DNA of 21,186 nucleotides from the NCBI GenBank assembly GCA_964628455.1, contig CAZVPD010000054.1, positions 1-21,186 of the forward strand, in the 5' to 3' direction. A program made the position numbers and the translations under genes. Below are positions 8,193 through 15,250 of this stretch, one piece after another (the first letter of the stretch is position 1; each line of letters starts with the position of its first letter). Below the pieces are notes generated by a model. It did not search any database. It was not told the DNA's origin and saw nothing but the letters and a program-made list of their open reading frames with translations. This DNA comes from JAQVWU01 sp964628455. GTDB lineage: Bacteria > Bacillota > Clostridia > Oscillospirales > CAG-272.

Positions 8193-8567
8193 ATGAACGT
8201 GAAAAATATTCATTTGCCCGGAGATATGAATTTAAAAAAGCGTTCGGCAGAATTACGTCATAATGCCACTAAAGAAGAAAATCATTTGTGATATGACTTT
8301 CTTCGCCTATATTCCGTTCCGTTTCATCGTCAGCAGATCATAGCCGAATACATCGTTGACTTCTATTGTCCAAAAGCGAAACTTGTAATCGAATTGGACG
8401 GTTTTCAACATTACACCCAAGAAGCAAAAGAATATGATTCGATATGTAGCCACTGCCTGGGAAATATGGGTTTATGTATACTGCGATTATCCGATTATGA
8501 ATTAATGAATAATTTCGGAGATGTGTGTATTTCAATAGACAATGCAGTAAAAACCCGAATGGATTAA
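8193..8567 (+). pseudogene. DUF559 nuclease-like gene broken by one in-frame TGA
   Basis: Reading one frame from ATG 8193 to TAA 8567 gives 124 codons that match the DUF559 family (Vsr/PD-(D/E)XK-like endonuclease domain): ELRHNATKEENHL then stop then YDFLRLYSVPF, EYIVDFYCPKAKLVIELDGFQHYT, and an ILRLSDYELMNNF end. The TGA at 8289-8291 falls exactly where the family has a conserved tryptophan (HLWYDF), so a single TGG-to-TGA change explains it. The D...E-x-D catalytic core downstream is intact and there is no frameshift. The segment SICSHCLGNMG looks drifted from the family, consistent with decay. Hairpin repeats flank the gene on both sides. It could alternatively be expressed by readthrough, for which there is no evidence. 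Confidence 0.8.
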
Positions 8568-8584
8568 TTCCCCTTTCCAAACAT

Positions 8585-8650
8585 AAACTTACACGTAAAG
8601 GCTCCTTTACAAAAGGAGCTGTCGGCAAAGCCGACTGAGGATTCGCTCTC
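8585..8650 (+). repeat. Two-hairpin interspersed repeat, copy C
   Basis: Shares the opening AAACTTACACGTAAAGGCTCC with copy A. Hairpin 1 is CTCCTTT-acA-AAAGGAG; hairpin 2 here is short, GTCGGC-aaa-GCCGAC, instead of the long GTCAC/GTGAC version, yet base pairing is fully kept. It ends GACTGAGGATTCGCTC and runs into two further copies of that end sequence. Confidence 0.85.
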
Positions 8651-8688
8651 GACTGAGGATTCGCTCCCGACTGAGGGATGCGCTCCCC
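8633..8688 (+). repeat. Three tandem copies of the repeat's 18-bp end unit
   Basis: GACTGAGGATTCGCTCTC, GACTGAGGATTCGCTCCC and GACTGAGGGATGCGCTCCCC follow one another directly. The unit is the 3' end of copy C amplified in tandem. The absence of unique spacers rules out a CRISPR array. Confidence 0.85.
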
Positions 8689-8732
8689 ATATCTCCATTA
8701 TCTAACGTGTCTCCGTAGGCTCCAGGGAACGC

Positions 8733-8788
8733 ACAGCGCTCTTTTCCTAAAGGAGCTGTCGGCAAAACCGACTGAGGATTCGCTCCCG
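8733..8788 (+). repeat. Two-hairpin interspersed repeat, copy D
   Basis: AGCGCTCTTTTCCTAAAGGAGC forms an imperfect hairpin 1; hairpin 2 is GTCGG-caaaa-CCGAC, and the copy ends GACTGAGGATTCGCTCCC. Compared with copy C one stem pair is lost, so this copy looks older. About 80 bp of unremarkable sequence lie between it and the acetyltransferase start, with no clear promoter. Confidence 0.8.
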
Positions 8789-8868
8789 GCCGAAGAGGAA
8801 AAGACAATAAGCGGCATTCGGTTTATGCCGATGATTTATGATCGGATTGGAAGGTAAAGAGATATTAT

Positions 8869-9408
8869 ATGTTAAAACTTATACAGGCAGCCGAATGCGA
8901 TTTTAAGCGGATCACGGATTTTTATAAATTTGCAATTGAAAACACCGAAACCATGCCGGTCTGCTGCCGGTGGATATACGGTCTTCATCCGACGGATGAA
9001 TTGATTCATCGTTATATCCGTGAAAGGGCTATGTATTATACCGGGGAGGACGGCGATATTCTATCCGCTGTTGCCGTATTGCCCTATCAGGAAGAAGACT
9101 ATCACGATGTCAGATGGAGTGCTGAAACAGACGATAAGGATGTGGCAACGGTGCATATTCTTTGTGTAAATCCAGAATATCAGAAAAAAGGTATTGCGCG
9201 GCAGACAATGGACACGGTTACCGAGGCTGTGAGTAAATCAGGCAAAAAGGCAATTCGTTTAGATGCGCTTGAAAGCAATCTCCCGGCGCAAAGGCTTTAT
9301 GAATCCATGGGTTTTGTCCGCAGAGATTGCAAACATTGGTATGCCTGCAACATCGGATGGACGAATTTTGTTTTATACGAAAAACAGATTTGTGAGAAAA
9401 CAAATTGA
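8869..9408 (+). CDS. GNAT-family N-acetyltransferase
   Basis: A 179-residue acetyl-CoA-dependent acetyltransferase. Motif A is clear: VHILCVNPEYQKKGIA, with the pyrophosphate-binding Q-x2-G-x-A at 105-110, followed by an amphipathic helix. Motif B ESNLPAQRLYESMGF (about 135-149) is also typical. The N-terminal half is family-typical in length, and the acceptor substrate (small molecule or protein N-terminus) cannot be told. The ATG is preceded by GGAAGG at a long distance and a purine-rich AAAGAGAT, so initiation may be modest. The gene is single, with a terminator 43 bases after its stop. Confidence 0.9.
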   Translation: MLKLIQAAECDFKRITDFYKFAIENTETMPVCCRWIYGLHPTDELIHRYIRERAMYYTGEDGDILSAVAVLPYQEEDYHDVRWSAETDDKDVATVHILCVNPEYQKKGIARQTMDTVTEAVSKSGKKAIRLDALESNLPAQRLYESMGFVRRDCKHWYACNIGWTNFVLYEKQICEKTN

Positions 9409-9450
9409 AGACAGGAGAGTGCAAAATAACAGCCGGGAAATTTATAGGTG

Positions 9451-9478
9451 CAGTCTCCCGGGATACCGGACTGTTTTT
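9451..9478 (+). terminator. Terminator of the acetyltransferase gene
   Basis: Stem CAGTCT (9451-9456) pairs with GGACTG (9468-9473, one G-T pair), followed directly by five T. It lies downstream of the acetyltransferase stop on the same strand. Confidence 0.6.
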
Positions 9479-9546
9479 GAGACGGTAAAGAATGCTATCT
9501 CGGACAAAGGGTATTCACTTTCTGGAAATATGTTGCCTTTATTTTA

Positions 9547-9585
9547 CAAAACCCCCGTCCGGCTTTCGCCTGACAGGGGTTTTTC
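9547..9585. terminator. Second intrinsic terminator, probably bidirectional
   Basis: AAAACCCC on the left pairs with GGGGTTTT on the right, with an inner GTC/GAC and GGC/GCC stem. The run of T on the right (plus strand) and of A on the left (T on the minus strand) suits termination from both directions between convergent genes. Confidence 0.7.
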
Positions 9586-9593
9586 TTCAGTCT

Positions 9594-9637
9594 GAAAGGA
9601 ACAGCCGCGGATAATAGCCGGCTGTTCCTTTTGCTTT
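9594..9637 (-). terminator. Terminator of the secreted-protein gene
   Basis: AAAGGAACAGCCG pairs with CGGCTGTTCCTTT across a loop of about 10 bases, a 13-bp near-perfect stem. It lies about 35 bases past the stop of the minus-strand gene. The T run is short on either strand, so direction is assigned by position. Confidence 0.6.
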
Positions 9638-9671
9638 TATTCGCTTATTCCATGTGATTTTATTGCGCGCT

Positions 9672-10526
9672 CTATTGTTTCTTTTTTGCCGCGAGGATCG
9701 CTGTTGTTGCCGCTGCGCCGAACAGCACTGCACCAAGCAGGATATCCGATGTCTGGGCTGCGGGGGCTGCGGTCTCCGAGGGGGCTTCTTCGGCGACTGC
9801 GGGTTCTTCCGCGGCGGTTTCGGCGGTCGTTTCGGGTACCGGGATCGGGCTCAGCCAGTTGACGACGCCTGTCATGAGTTCCCATGCCTGCGGGGTCAGG
9901 AAGGTGAAAGTCTGACCGAAGACGAATCCCGATGCTCTTCTGCTGGTCGCGGCGGAACCGATGGTCAATGCGGCGCCCTTGTCGTATGCGGCAATGAGGG
10001 TATTTCCTTCGTCATTCAGTCCGACAAGAATGGCGTCCGCCGTAACGGTGGCCGGGTCCATGACGATCATGGTGGCCGCTTCGGTGTACAGGTCAAAGGC
10101 CTTGGAACTTAATCCCGCGTCGATCTCGCTCTTGCCGTCGAATGTCGCCGGGAAAACGTCGCCCGTAGCGCCGATCTGAATACCGAGTCCGAGGTCTTCC
10201 CATGCTGCCATTTCGAAGCAGAAGATCGGAGCATCGATTTTCGCGAATTTTTCTTTTACGTTTGCGCTCGAGCAGGATTCGAACAGAACGAGCAGTGCTG
10301 CTCCGTCGGCGTCCGCCGTCACGCATTCGCTGTCGATGACCGTCTTGACTGTAAATCCGAGGGACTGGACATGGTTGATCATGGCCTGGTCACCCTCGCC
10401 GATAGCTCCCTCGACGGGCTGATAGATAAAGACCGCGGTTCCCCTGTCCCCGGCAGCCGAAGCGGACGGCATGATCAGTCCCGCGATAAGCAATGCAAAA
10501 AATACAAAGAATAGTCCTTTTTTCAT
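9672..10526 (-). CDS. Secreted, probably wall-anchored protein with amidotransferase-like domain
   Basis: A 284-residue exported protein. Residues 1-24 form a signal peptide (MKKG, hydrophobic core, cleavage expected after ASA). Residues about 29-215 resemble an alpha/beta class-I-glutamine-amidotransferase-like domain found in secreted proteins: GTAVFIYQP opening, HVQSLGFTVKTV, an ADADGAALLVLFESCSS strand, APIFCFEMAAWEDLGLG, and a final PQAWELMTGVVNWL. A low-complexity Pro/Ala/Glu/Thr linker (about 218-256) leads to QTSD (258-261), a hydrophobic helix and KKKQ, which looks like a non-LPXTG sortase signal. A longer frame starts at 10562, but ATG 10526 is preferred: it has AAGGAGG upstream and begins the signal peptide. 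The biochemical role is unknown. It is divergent from the large carbohydrate-enzyme-like gene. Confidence 0.8.
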   Translation of the reverse strand: MKKGLFFVFFALLIAGLIMPSASAAGDRGTAVFIYQPVEGAIGEGDQAMINHVQSLGFTVKTVIDSECVTADADGAALLVLFESCSSANVKEKFAKIDAPIFCFEMAAWEDLGLGIQIGATGDVFPATFDGKSEIDAGLSSKAFDLYTEAATMIVMDPATVTADAILVGLNDEGNTLIAAYDKGAALTIGSAATSRRASGFVFGQTFTFLTPQAWELMTGVVNWLSPIPVPETTAETAAEEPAVAEEAPSETAAPAAQTSDILLGAVLFGAAATTAILAAKKKQ

Positions 10527-10557
10527 AAGTTTCTGTCCTCCTTGTTTCTTATTTGTT

Positions 10558-10576
10558 AACAATAGTCTATATTGTT
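10558..10576. promoter_or_regulatory. Small inverted repeat upstream of the secreted-protein gene
   Basis: AACAATA-gtcta-TATTGTT, a 7-bp perfect inverted repeat about 32 bases before the ATG. The surrounding 60 bases are AT-rich and should hold the promoter, but no convincing -35/-10 pair could be fixed. It could be an operator or an mRNA leader hairpin. Confidence 0.3.
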
Positions 10577-10669
10577 ATGTACAAATATGTATGAACAATT
10601 TAACAATTATAAATGAACGTTGCGTTAATTTTAGCGGTTGTTGTCACCGGCGTTTTTTTCTTCCCATGC

Positions 10670-10697
10670 TTGATAATTGCGCGTAATATGCTATAAT
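10670..10697 (+). promoter_or_regulatory. Extended -10 promoter of the large carbohydrate-enzyme-like gene
   Basis: -35 TTGATA (10670-10675), 16-bp spacer, -10 TATAAT (10692-10697) with an upstream TG (10689-10690). Transcription should start near 10704. This places the first in-frame ATG (10712) only about 8 bases into the mRNA and favours the ATG at 10730. Confidence 0.65.
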
Positions 10698-10729
10698 GAA
10701 GGAAATGAAGTATGGATAGGGGTGGAGAA

Positions 10730-13700
10730 ATGACGGATTTAATGGGCCTTTGTTTTACATCGGAGATCGGAACTGCGGACTGCTGCGGAGACAGTATAAA
10801 ATTAAAATACCGTGCCGGCAGGATCGGATATGCGCATGTCGCTTTTAATGCGCTGTCGGAATTCGGAACGGAGGAGTATTTTGTTCTGGAATACAAGGCG
10901 GACGGACTTCGCCGGTTCAATCACACGAGGCAGCCTGTGTTCAGCCTGCTTTCGGAGGGAAAAGGGATCCCCCTTGCGGTCTGCGAGGATCTCATCCTGG
11001 ACGGCAGAAGGCATTCCCTGATACTGAAGTGCGCTTCGCTGCATGCGGACGGGATGCGCGTGGAATATATCCTGAGGACGCTCCGGGCGGAGTTCTGCAT
11101 TTATGCGATGGTTTTTTGCTCGGAACGGGAACTGCCCGAATGCCTTTCGGGGTACCGGTCCGAAGAAGTGCGCGATTATGTCACGGTTGGTCTTGAGCCG
11201 TATTACAACGCGGAATTCGGATACGGCGGCGGCTGCGTGATAGACGGCGGGCGTTATTTTTCGGACGAAAGGATAAACATCCGCGGCGTCCCGTTTTCCG
11301 TGAAGCCGCGGGGGCACAATGTCGTCGCCCCGCCTCCCCCTCCTGCGGAGAACGATGAGGAGATCCTGAATTTCGGGGTAAAGACCAAAAGGCGCCTTTG
11401 CCGTCCGGTGAGCCGCGACAGCCTGACCGTCGTCCCGCTCGGTCTTCCCGCGAAAGAGATCTTTTTTATTCTGACGCTTTCCGGTTCGCCTTATCAGCGC
11501 TGGGGATTCGGCGAACCGAATCCGACGATACTCGGAGACCTGCAGAGCGAGGTGATGATGCCTCTTCTATTGGATGACGCCGAATGCTTCACGGTGGAGA
11601 TACAGTATGAAGACAGCCTCGTCGACACCGCGTTTCCCTGGCACTGCATCCTCGGCCGGCATGTCGTCTGCGGGAAGATCGGCGTGTACGCGGTCCCCGC
11701 GAACGGAAGCGTTGTAAAGAGCATCGTTTTTCACAACAGGCTGATCGGCAGCGATTTCTCGGTCGCGGCTGTGACGGTGAACACAACGGACAGCCGCCTT
11801 CTTCCCGGCCTGCTGCCCGCCGCGGGCCCGGCCGTTTTACGGCGGACGATTCCGGACCGGAAGGGTCTGACCCTGAATGGAAACATCCTGACCGTCGTCA
11901 GCGGGGCGCTGAAGTGTTCGGCCGACGTCTCGGACGCTTTAAGGCTGACCGCTCTGGAAAACGGTTACGCGCCCGTTTTCGGATGCGCGTCCGCTCCGCT
12001 GCTCTCCCTCACGGACGGTGGGGGAAATGCCCGGGACATCGTATTTCTCGGAGCCGAAGTGCGGGACAGCCGCGCTTTTGTAAAATACAAATGCGGGCCG
12101 CTGATGCTGACCGCCGAGATTTCGGTCGGGGGAAAAGACAGCATCGTCTTTCTTCTTCGCGCCGAAAACACGGGGGACGGGGTCTTTCAGACCGGTATTG
12201 TTTTTCCTTCCTTTTCAGGAATGCGCTTTGCGGACGGCTCTGACAGCTGGTATCTGTTTCCCAAATGCCGCAATCTGATCTCAAACGGGGACTGCTGTCT
12301 TTACGAGGAATCCTCGCCGACTTTTCCCATGCAGTTTATGGATGTATACAGCGATTCCCAAAACGGCGGGTTTGCCGTGACGACGGAGGAACGCGGCGTC
12401 ACGGTCCGTAATTACTCGCTGACAAAAGAAAACGGCTGCATCGAAGCATATGTGGAGTATCCGTTCATCTACGGCGACCTGGCGGCCGGGGCGGCCTTCG
12501 AGTGCTCCCCTGCGGTCCTGACCGCGCATGAGGGCGGCTGGCACGCGGCGTTCGATCTTTATAAAAAATGGCTTGACGGCTGGTACAGGCCATACAAGGC
12601 GCAGAACAAGGACTGGTACCGCCGCTCCTTCTGGCTTCTGGCCGAGATTACGGATTTCTTCGAGACAAACGAATTCGTAAAATTCCCCGTCTGGGTCGAT
12701 GAGGAAAAAGCGAAGATCAGGTTTCTCGATATTCTGAAGGAGCAGAAGGAGGTCACGGGCGTCCTGCCGGACATCCTGCATTTATGGGAATGGACCTATG
12801 ACAGCAGGCTCGGTCATATGAAATGGGGCAATTTCGGCGATGTGGAGGGCAGCGGGTCGGATTACGACGCGTACGGCGGGAAAGAAGCGTTCCGTACGGC
12901 TCTGCAGGAGGTTGAGGAAAAGACCGGCGTCCGCATGTCGCTCTATCTGCACCCCACGCTGCTGACCGATACCTATCCGAAAGCCGCGGAATATATGCCT
13001 CATCTGTGCGTCCGCGACTCGGCGGGCGGAAAGATCGGCCTTCTCGGCAATACGTTCCGCATGTGCCACGCCAACGATCAATGGCGCAGCGAGGTACTGG
13101 GCATTTATCCCCGCGTATACCGCGAACTCGGCGTGAAGATCCTGTACGTGGATGAATTCAGCCTGCGCATCGGAAACCGCTGCTGGAGTCCGGACCACGG
13201 CCATCACGTGCCCTCGAACCTGATCGAAACCGACCGCGATTTCATCACCCGCCTTCGCGAGGTCATGCCCGAGGAGGTGGTGCTATACGGCGAATATGCC
13301 GCTGTCGACGTCAACGCCGCTTACATCGACTGCAACATCACCTATCACATCATCGATATCGTGATGGATATGTGCGAAGCGGCCGCCTGGCGCTATGACA
13401 ACGGCGACGACGCGTACAGTCAGGTCATCACGGACCTGTACCGGTTCGCTTTTCCGAAGATCGTGCAGCTCAATCTGCCGATGGCCATGCGGAACCGCAG
13501 CTGGCATCCGCAGAAATTCATCTTCTGGAACGGGGAGGCGATCTACGATTCCTTCTGGGACTGCGAGGAGTCGTCGGGTCACTCCTTCACGGTGCGGGCC
13601 TATAAACTCAAGAAGGAATACGCAGACTGCTTCGCTTCGGATTGTCCCGAGACCATGGTCCCCGCGCTGACCCCCTCCGTCTGCGTCAACAGATTCCCCG

Positions 13701-13915
13701 GCGAAAACCGGACGGTCTATACGCTGTATAACCGCGCCTGGGTCACATACCGCGGCCCCGTTCTTTCGGTCCCCCACAGGGAAGGAAATGTCTATTACGA
13801 CGCTTGGAACGGCAAACCGCTTGACTGCGCCGTAAAGGACGGCATGGCGGTCCTCGGGACCGAGATCCACGCGCAGCAGATCGGCTGCTTTGCCGTAACT
13901 TCGGGAAACAAATGA
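10730..13915 (+). CDS. Large cytoplasmic protein with glycoside-hydrolase-like TIM barrel (DUF6259-like)
   Basis: About 1061 residues, no signal peptide, no membrane segment. The first 600 or so residues look like beta-rich sandwich domains; about 620-930 has the pattern of a TIM barrel (WLLAEITDFFE, DILHLWEWTYD, GVRMSLYLHPTLL, GVKILYVDEFSL, VVLYGEYAAVDVN); the last 100 residues look like a closing beta domain. D808/E809 in LYVDEF and E855 in YGEYA are candidate catalytic acids. It resembles DUF6259-type putative glycosidases, but the assignment is by pattern only. The ATG at 10730 is chosen over that at 10712 because the promoter leaves no room for a ribosome binding site before 10712, while GGGGTGGAG precedes 10730. 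It is a single-gene unit beside a secreted-protein gene. Confidence 0.75.
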   Translation: MTDLMGLCFTSEIGTADCCGDSIKLKYRAGRIGYAHVAFNALSEFGTEEYFVLEYKADGLRRFNHTRQPVFSLLSEGKGIPLAVCEDLILDGRRHSLILKCASLHADGMRVEYILRTLRAEFCIYAMVFCSERELPECLSGYRSEEVRDYVTVGLEPYYNAEFGYGGGCVIDGGRYFSDERINIRGVPFSVKPRGHNVVAPPPPPAENDEEILNFGVKTKRRLCRPVSRDSLTVVPLGLPAKEIFFILTLSGSPYQRWGFGEPNPTILGDLQSEVMMPLLLDDAECFTVEIQYEDSLVDTAFPWHCILGRHVVCGKIGVYAVPANGSVVKSIVFHNRLIGSDFSVAAVTVNTTDSRLLPGLLPAAGPAVLRRTIPDRKGLTLNGNILTVVSGALKCSADVSDALRLTALENGYAPVFGCASAPLLSLTDGGGNARDIVFLGAEVRDSRAFVKYKCGPLMLTAEISVGGKDSIVFLLRAENTGDGVFQTGIVFPSFSGMRFADGSDSWYLFPKCRNLISNGDCCLYEESSPTFPMQFMDVYSDSQNGGFAVTTEERGVTVRNYSLTKENGCIEAYVEYPFIYGDLAAGAAFECSPAVLTAHEGGWHAAFDLYKKWLDGWYRPYKAQNKDWYRRSFWLLAEITDFFETNEFVKFPVWVDEEKAKIRFLDILKEQKEVTGVLPDILHLWEWTYDSRLGHMKWGNFGDVEGSGSDYDAYGGKEAFRTALQEVEEKTGVRMSLYLHPTLLTDTYPKAAEYMPHLCVRDSAGGKIGLLGNTFRMCHANDQWRSEVLGIYPRVYRELGVKILYVDEFSLRIGNRCWSPDHGHHVPSNLIETDRDFITRLREVMPEEVVLYGEYAAVDVNAAYIDCNITYHIIDIVMDMCEAAAWRYDNGDDAYSQVITDLYRFAFPKIVQLNLPMAMRNRSWHPQKFIFWNGEAIYDSFWDCEESSGHSFTVRAYKLKKEYADCFASDCPETMVPALTPSVCVNRFPGENRTVYTLYNRAWVTYRGPVLSVPHREGNVYYDAWNGKPLDCAVKDGMAVLGTEIHAQQIGCFAVTSGNK

Positions 13916-13926
13916 GCCGGCTGCCT

Positions 13927-13981
13927 GTTTGTCTCTATGGTAAAAAAGATTCGACGGCATATATTGCTGTCGGAGACAAAC
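13927..13981. other. Lopsided stem-loop after the large gene
   Basis: GTTTGTCTC (13927-13935) pairs with GAGACAAAC (13973-13981). An inner CGACGGC (13952-13958) pairs with GCTGTCG (13966-13972, one G-T), directly against the right arm, leaving a 16-base bulge on the left. No T run follows, so it is not a standard terminator. It starts 12 bases after the stop codon; an mRNA 3' end stabiliser is possible. Confidence 0.4.
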
Positions 13982-14093
13982 AAAAATTTCCGTCCGATTT
14001 GTGAAAATCTGTTAGCTTTTACGGAAACATGCGGAAAAACGGGAATATCGTATGCTTTCCCTTTCCTTCGCAAACACGAAAAACATTCTCGAT

Positions 14094-14110
14094 GACGGAT
14101 GCTCTCCGTC
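14094..14110 (-). terminator. Possible weak terminator after the terminase-like pair
   Basis: GACGGA-tgctc-TCCGTC, a 6-bp perfect stem 17 bases past the stop of the second terminase-like gene. On the minus strand a T run (GTTTTTCG) appears about 10 bases later, too far for a strong intrinsic terminator. Confidence 0.35.
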
Positions 14111-14126
14111 TCCGATGATTTGCAGA

Positions 14127-14600
14127 CTATTCCCCCTGCTTCTCCGCGATCAGTCCGGCGAAATACTCGTCGAGCGGTATCTTTGCGGCCGGCTGCTGTC
14201 CTGATATGCGCAGGATATCGGCCGTGAGCTTCAGGGCGCAGGCTGCGCACCTGCAGTCGGTGAAAACGGCTCCGTCGGGTTCGTATTTTTGGGTTTTGCG
14301 GTTCAGGAGCACCCGCGGGGTCCCCTGCATGGTCCGGGCATAGATGTTCCATGCCAGCACCGCGAGTGTTTCGGGGCTCAGGTCGAGTCTTCGGAAAAGT
14401 TCCTGCTTTCGCAGATGCAGATAGGCCGCCGTTTTTGGGCTCCTCATCATCCGGACGCCTGTCGCGTAAGCCGACCGGCTTTTATTGGCTTTATAGCCTG
14501 TCCGCCGCGCCGATTCCGCAATGTCGCCCGTAATTTCATACTGTTCGCAAAAAGCCGTTTCTTTCGCGGTCATGATCGCTTCCAGAGCGGAGAGCGTCAT
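14127..14600 (-). CDS. Terminase small subunit-like DNA-binding protein, copy 2
   Basis: A 157-residue protein of the phage terminase small subunit type; such proteins bind phage DNA through an N-terminal helix-turn-helix and pass it to the large subunit. The HTH region (TAKETAFCEQYEITGDIAESARRTGYKANKSRSAYATG) and the PKTAAYLHLRKQELFRRLDLSPETLA stretch match the upstream paralogue closely. A C-terminal CRCAAC cluster is not conserved in copy 1. The start at 14600 is uncertain: GGAG is only two bases upstream, while an internal ATG at 14573 has GGAAG at good spacing. Similarity to copy 1 continues a few codons before the ATG (DYGAMT against DYASMT), suggesting that the original start was lost. 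No large terminase or other phage gene is nearby. Confidence 0.75.
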   Translation of the reverse strand: MTLSALEAIMTAKETAFCEQYEITGDIAESARRTGYKANKSRSAYATGVRMMRSPKTAAYLHLRKQELFRRLDLSPETLAVLAWNIYARTMQGTPRVLLNRKTQKYEPDGAVFTDCRCAACALKLTADILRISGQQPAAKIPLDEYFAGLIAEKQGE

Positions 14601-14634
14601 CGCTCCGTAATCGGGTTTTTCTCCTGATGCCGTT

Positions 14635-15177
14635 TTACTCGCCTCCCGTTTGCGTCATGTCGTCCGGCGCGGCGCCGTCTGCGTTCCGCTCCAGAAATTC
14701 TTCGATGGTCTCGTAATCGGCGGTTCTTTCCCCCGGAATGCCGAGAAGACCGCACAGCACCTTCAGAGCGCAGAGGGCACCCCTGCCGTCCGTCTTTACG
14801 GTGCCGTCCGCTTCATAGGCTTTTTTATCCGGATTCCATGCGAGATTCGGGATCCCCCGCATGGCGCGGTAGTAAATGCGCAGGGCGCCGAAAGCCAAGG
14901 TTTCTCTGTTCAGATCGAGTCTTTCGAACGTCTCCTGCCTGCGCAGCTTCATGTAAGCCGCTGTTCTCGGCTGCTTCAGGAGCCTGCTTCCCGTCGCGTA
15001 GGCCGACCGGCTTTTGTTGGGTTTGTATCCCGCCTGCAGGGCGGCTTCCTCGGTATCGCTGTTGATTTCATACAGTTCTGCAAACAGGATCTCTCTGTCC
15101 GACATCTTTTCTTCGAGCTGTTCGATGGTCATGGAAGCGTAATCTTCCGTTGCTTTTTCTTTTTTTGGTTTGGGCAT
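14635..15177 (-). CDS. Terminase small subunit-like DNA-binding protein, copy 1
   Basis: A 180-residue paralogue of the next gene, with a basic N-terminus (MPKPKKEK), the helix-turn-helix segment SDREILFAELYEINSDTEEAALQAGYKPNKSRSAYATG, the PRTAAYMKLRRQETFERLDLNRETLA stretch, and an acidic C-terminal tail. Identity with copy 2 is greatest in the GYKxNKSRSAYATG block. The ATG has AAAGGAG six bases upstream and the gene has a perfect consensus promoter, so it is built to be expressed. Copy 2 starts 34 bases after its stop, forming a two-gene operon. The function outside a prophage is unknown; it may be a domesticated or satellite packaging factor or simply a DNA-binding protein. Confidence 0.78.
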   Translation of the reverse strand: MPKPKKEKATEDYASMTIEQLEEKMSDREILFAELYEINSDTEEAALQAGYKPNKSRSAYATGSRLLKQPRTAAYMKLRRQETFERLDLNRETLAFGALRIYYRAMRGIPNLAWNPDKKAYEADGTVKTDGRGALCALKVLCGLLGIPGERTADYETIEEFLERNADGAAPDDMTQTGGE

Positions 15178-15221
15178 GGTTTTCTCCTTTCAGGCGTCGG
15201 GGATTTTTTCTCTCTGATTCT

Positions 15222-15250
15222 ATTATATACTTAATTTAGTCTATTGTCAA
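15222..15250 (-). promoter_or_regulatory. Perfect consensus promoter of the terminase-like pair
   Basis: On the minus strand: TTGACA (15250-15245), exactly 17 bp, TATAAT (15227-15222), matching the sigma-A consensus at all 12 positions. Transcription should start near 15215, giving a leader of about 38 bases. Confidence 0.8.

Noticed and set aside
8289..8291. Selenocysteine or TGA-to-Trp recoding in the DUF559 gene
   Set aside because: The conserved residue is tryptophan, not cysteine, and other genes in the window terminate with TGA. A nonsense mutation is simpler.
8633..8688. Three regular 18-bp units suggestive of a CRISPR array
   Set aside because: The units are directly adjacent without unique spacers, and no cas gene is present. 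They are the amplified end of the interspersed repeat.
12281..13960. Minus-strand open frames of 141-225 codons opposite the large glycosidase-like gene
   Set aside because: They are shadows of a GC-rich gene with well-formed domains on the plus strand; no start signals or motifs were found.
14127..15177. Complete prophage around the terminase-like genes
   Set aside because: The neighbours on both sides are a carbohydrate-enzyme-like gene and an iron-uptake module. No integrase, capsid, portal, tail or large terminase gene is present in the window.
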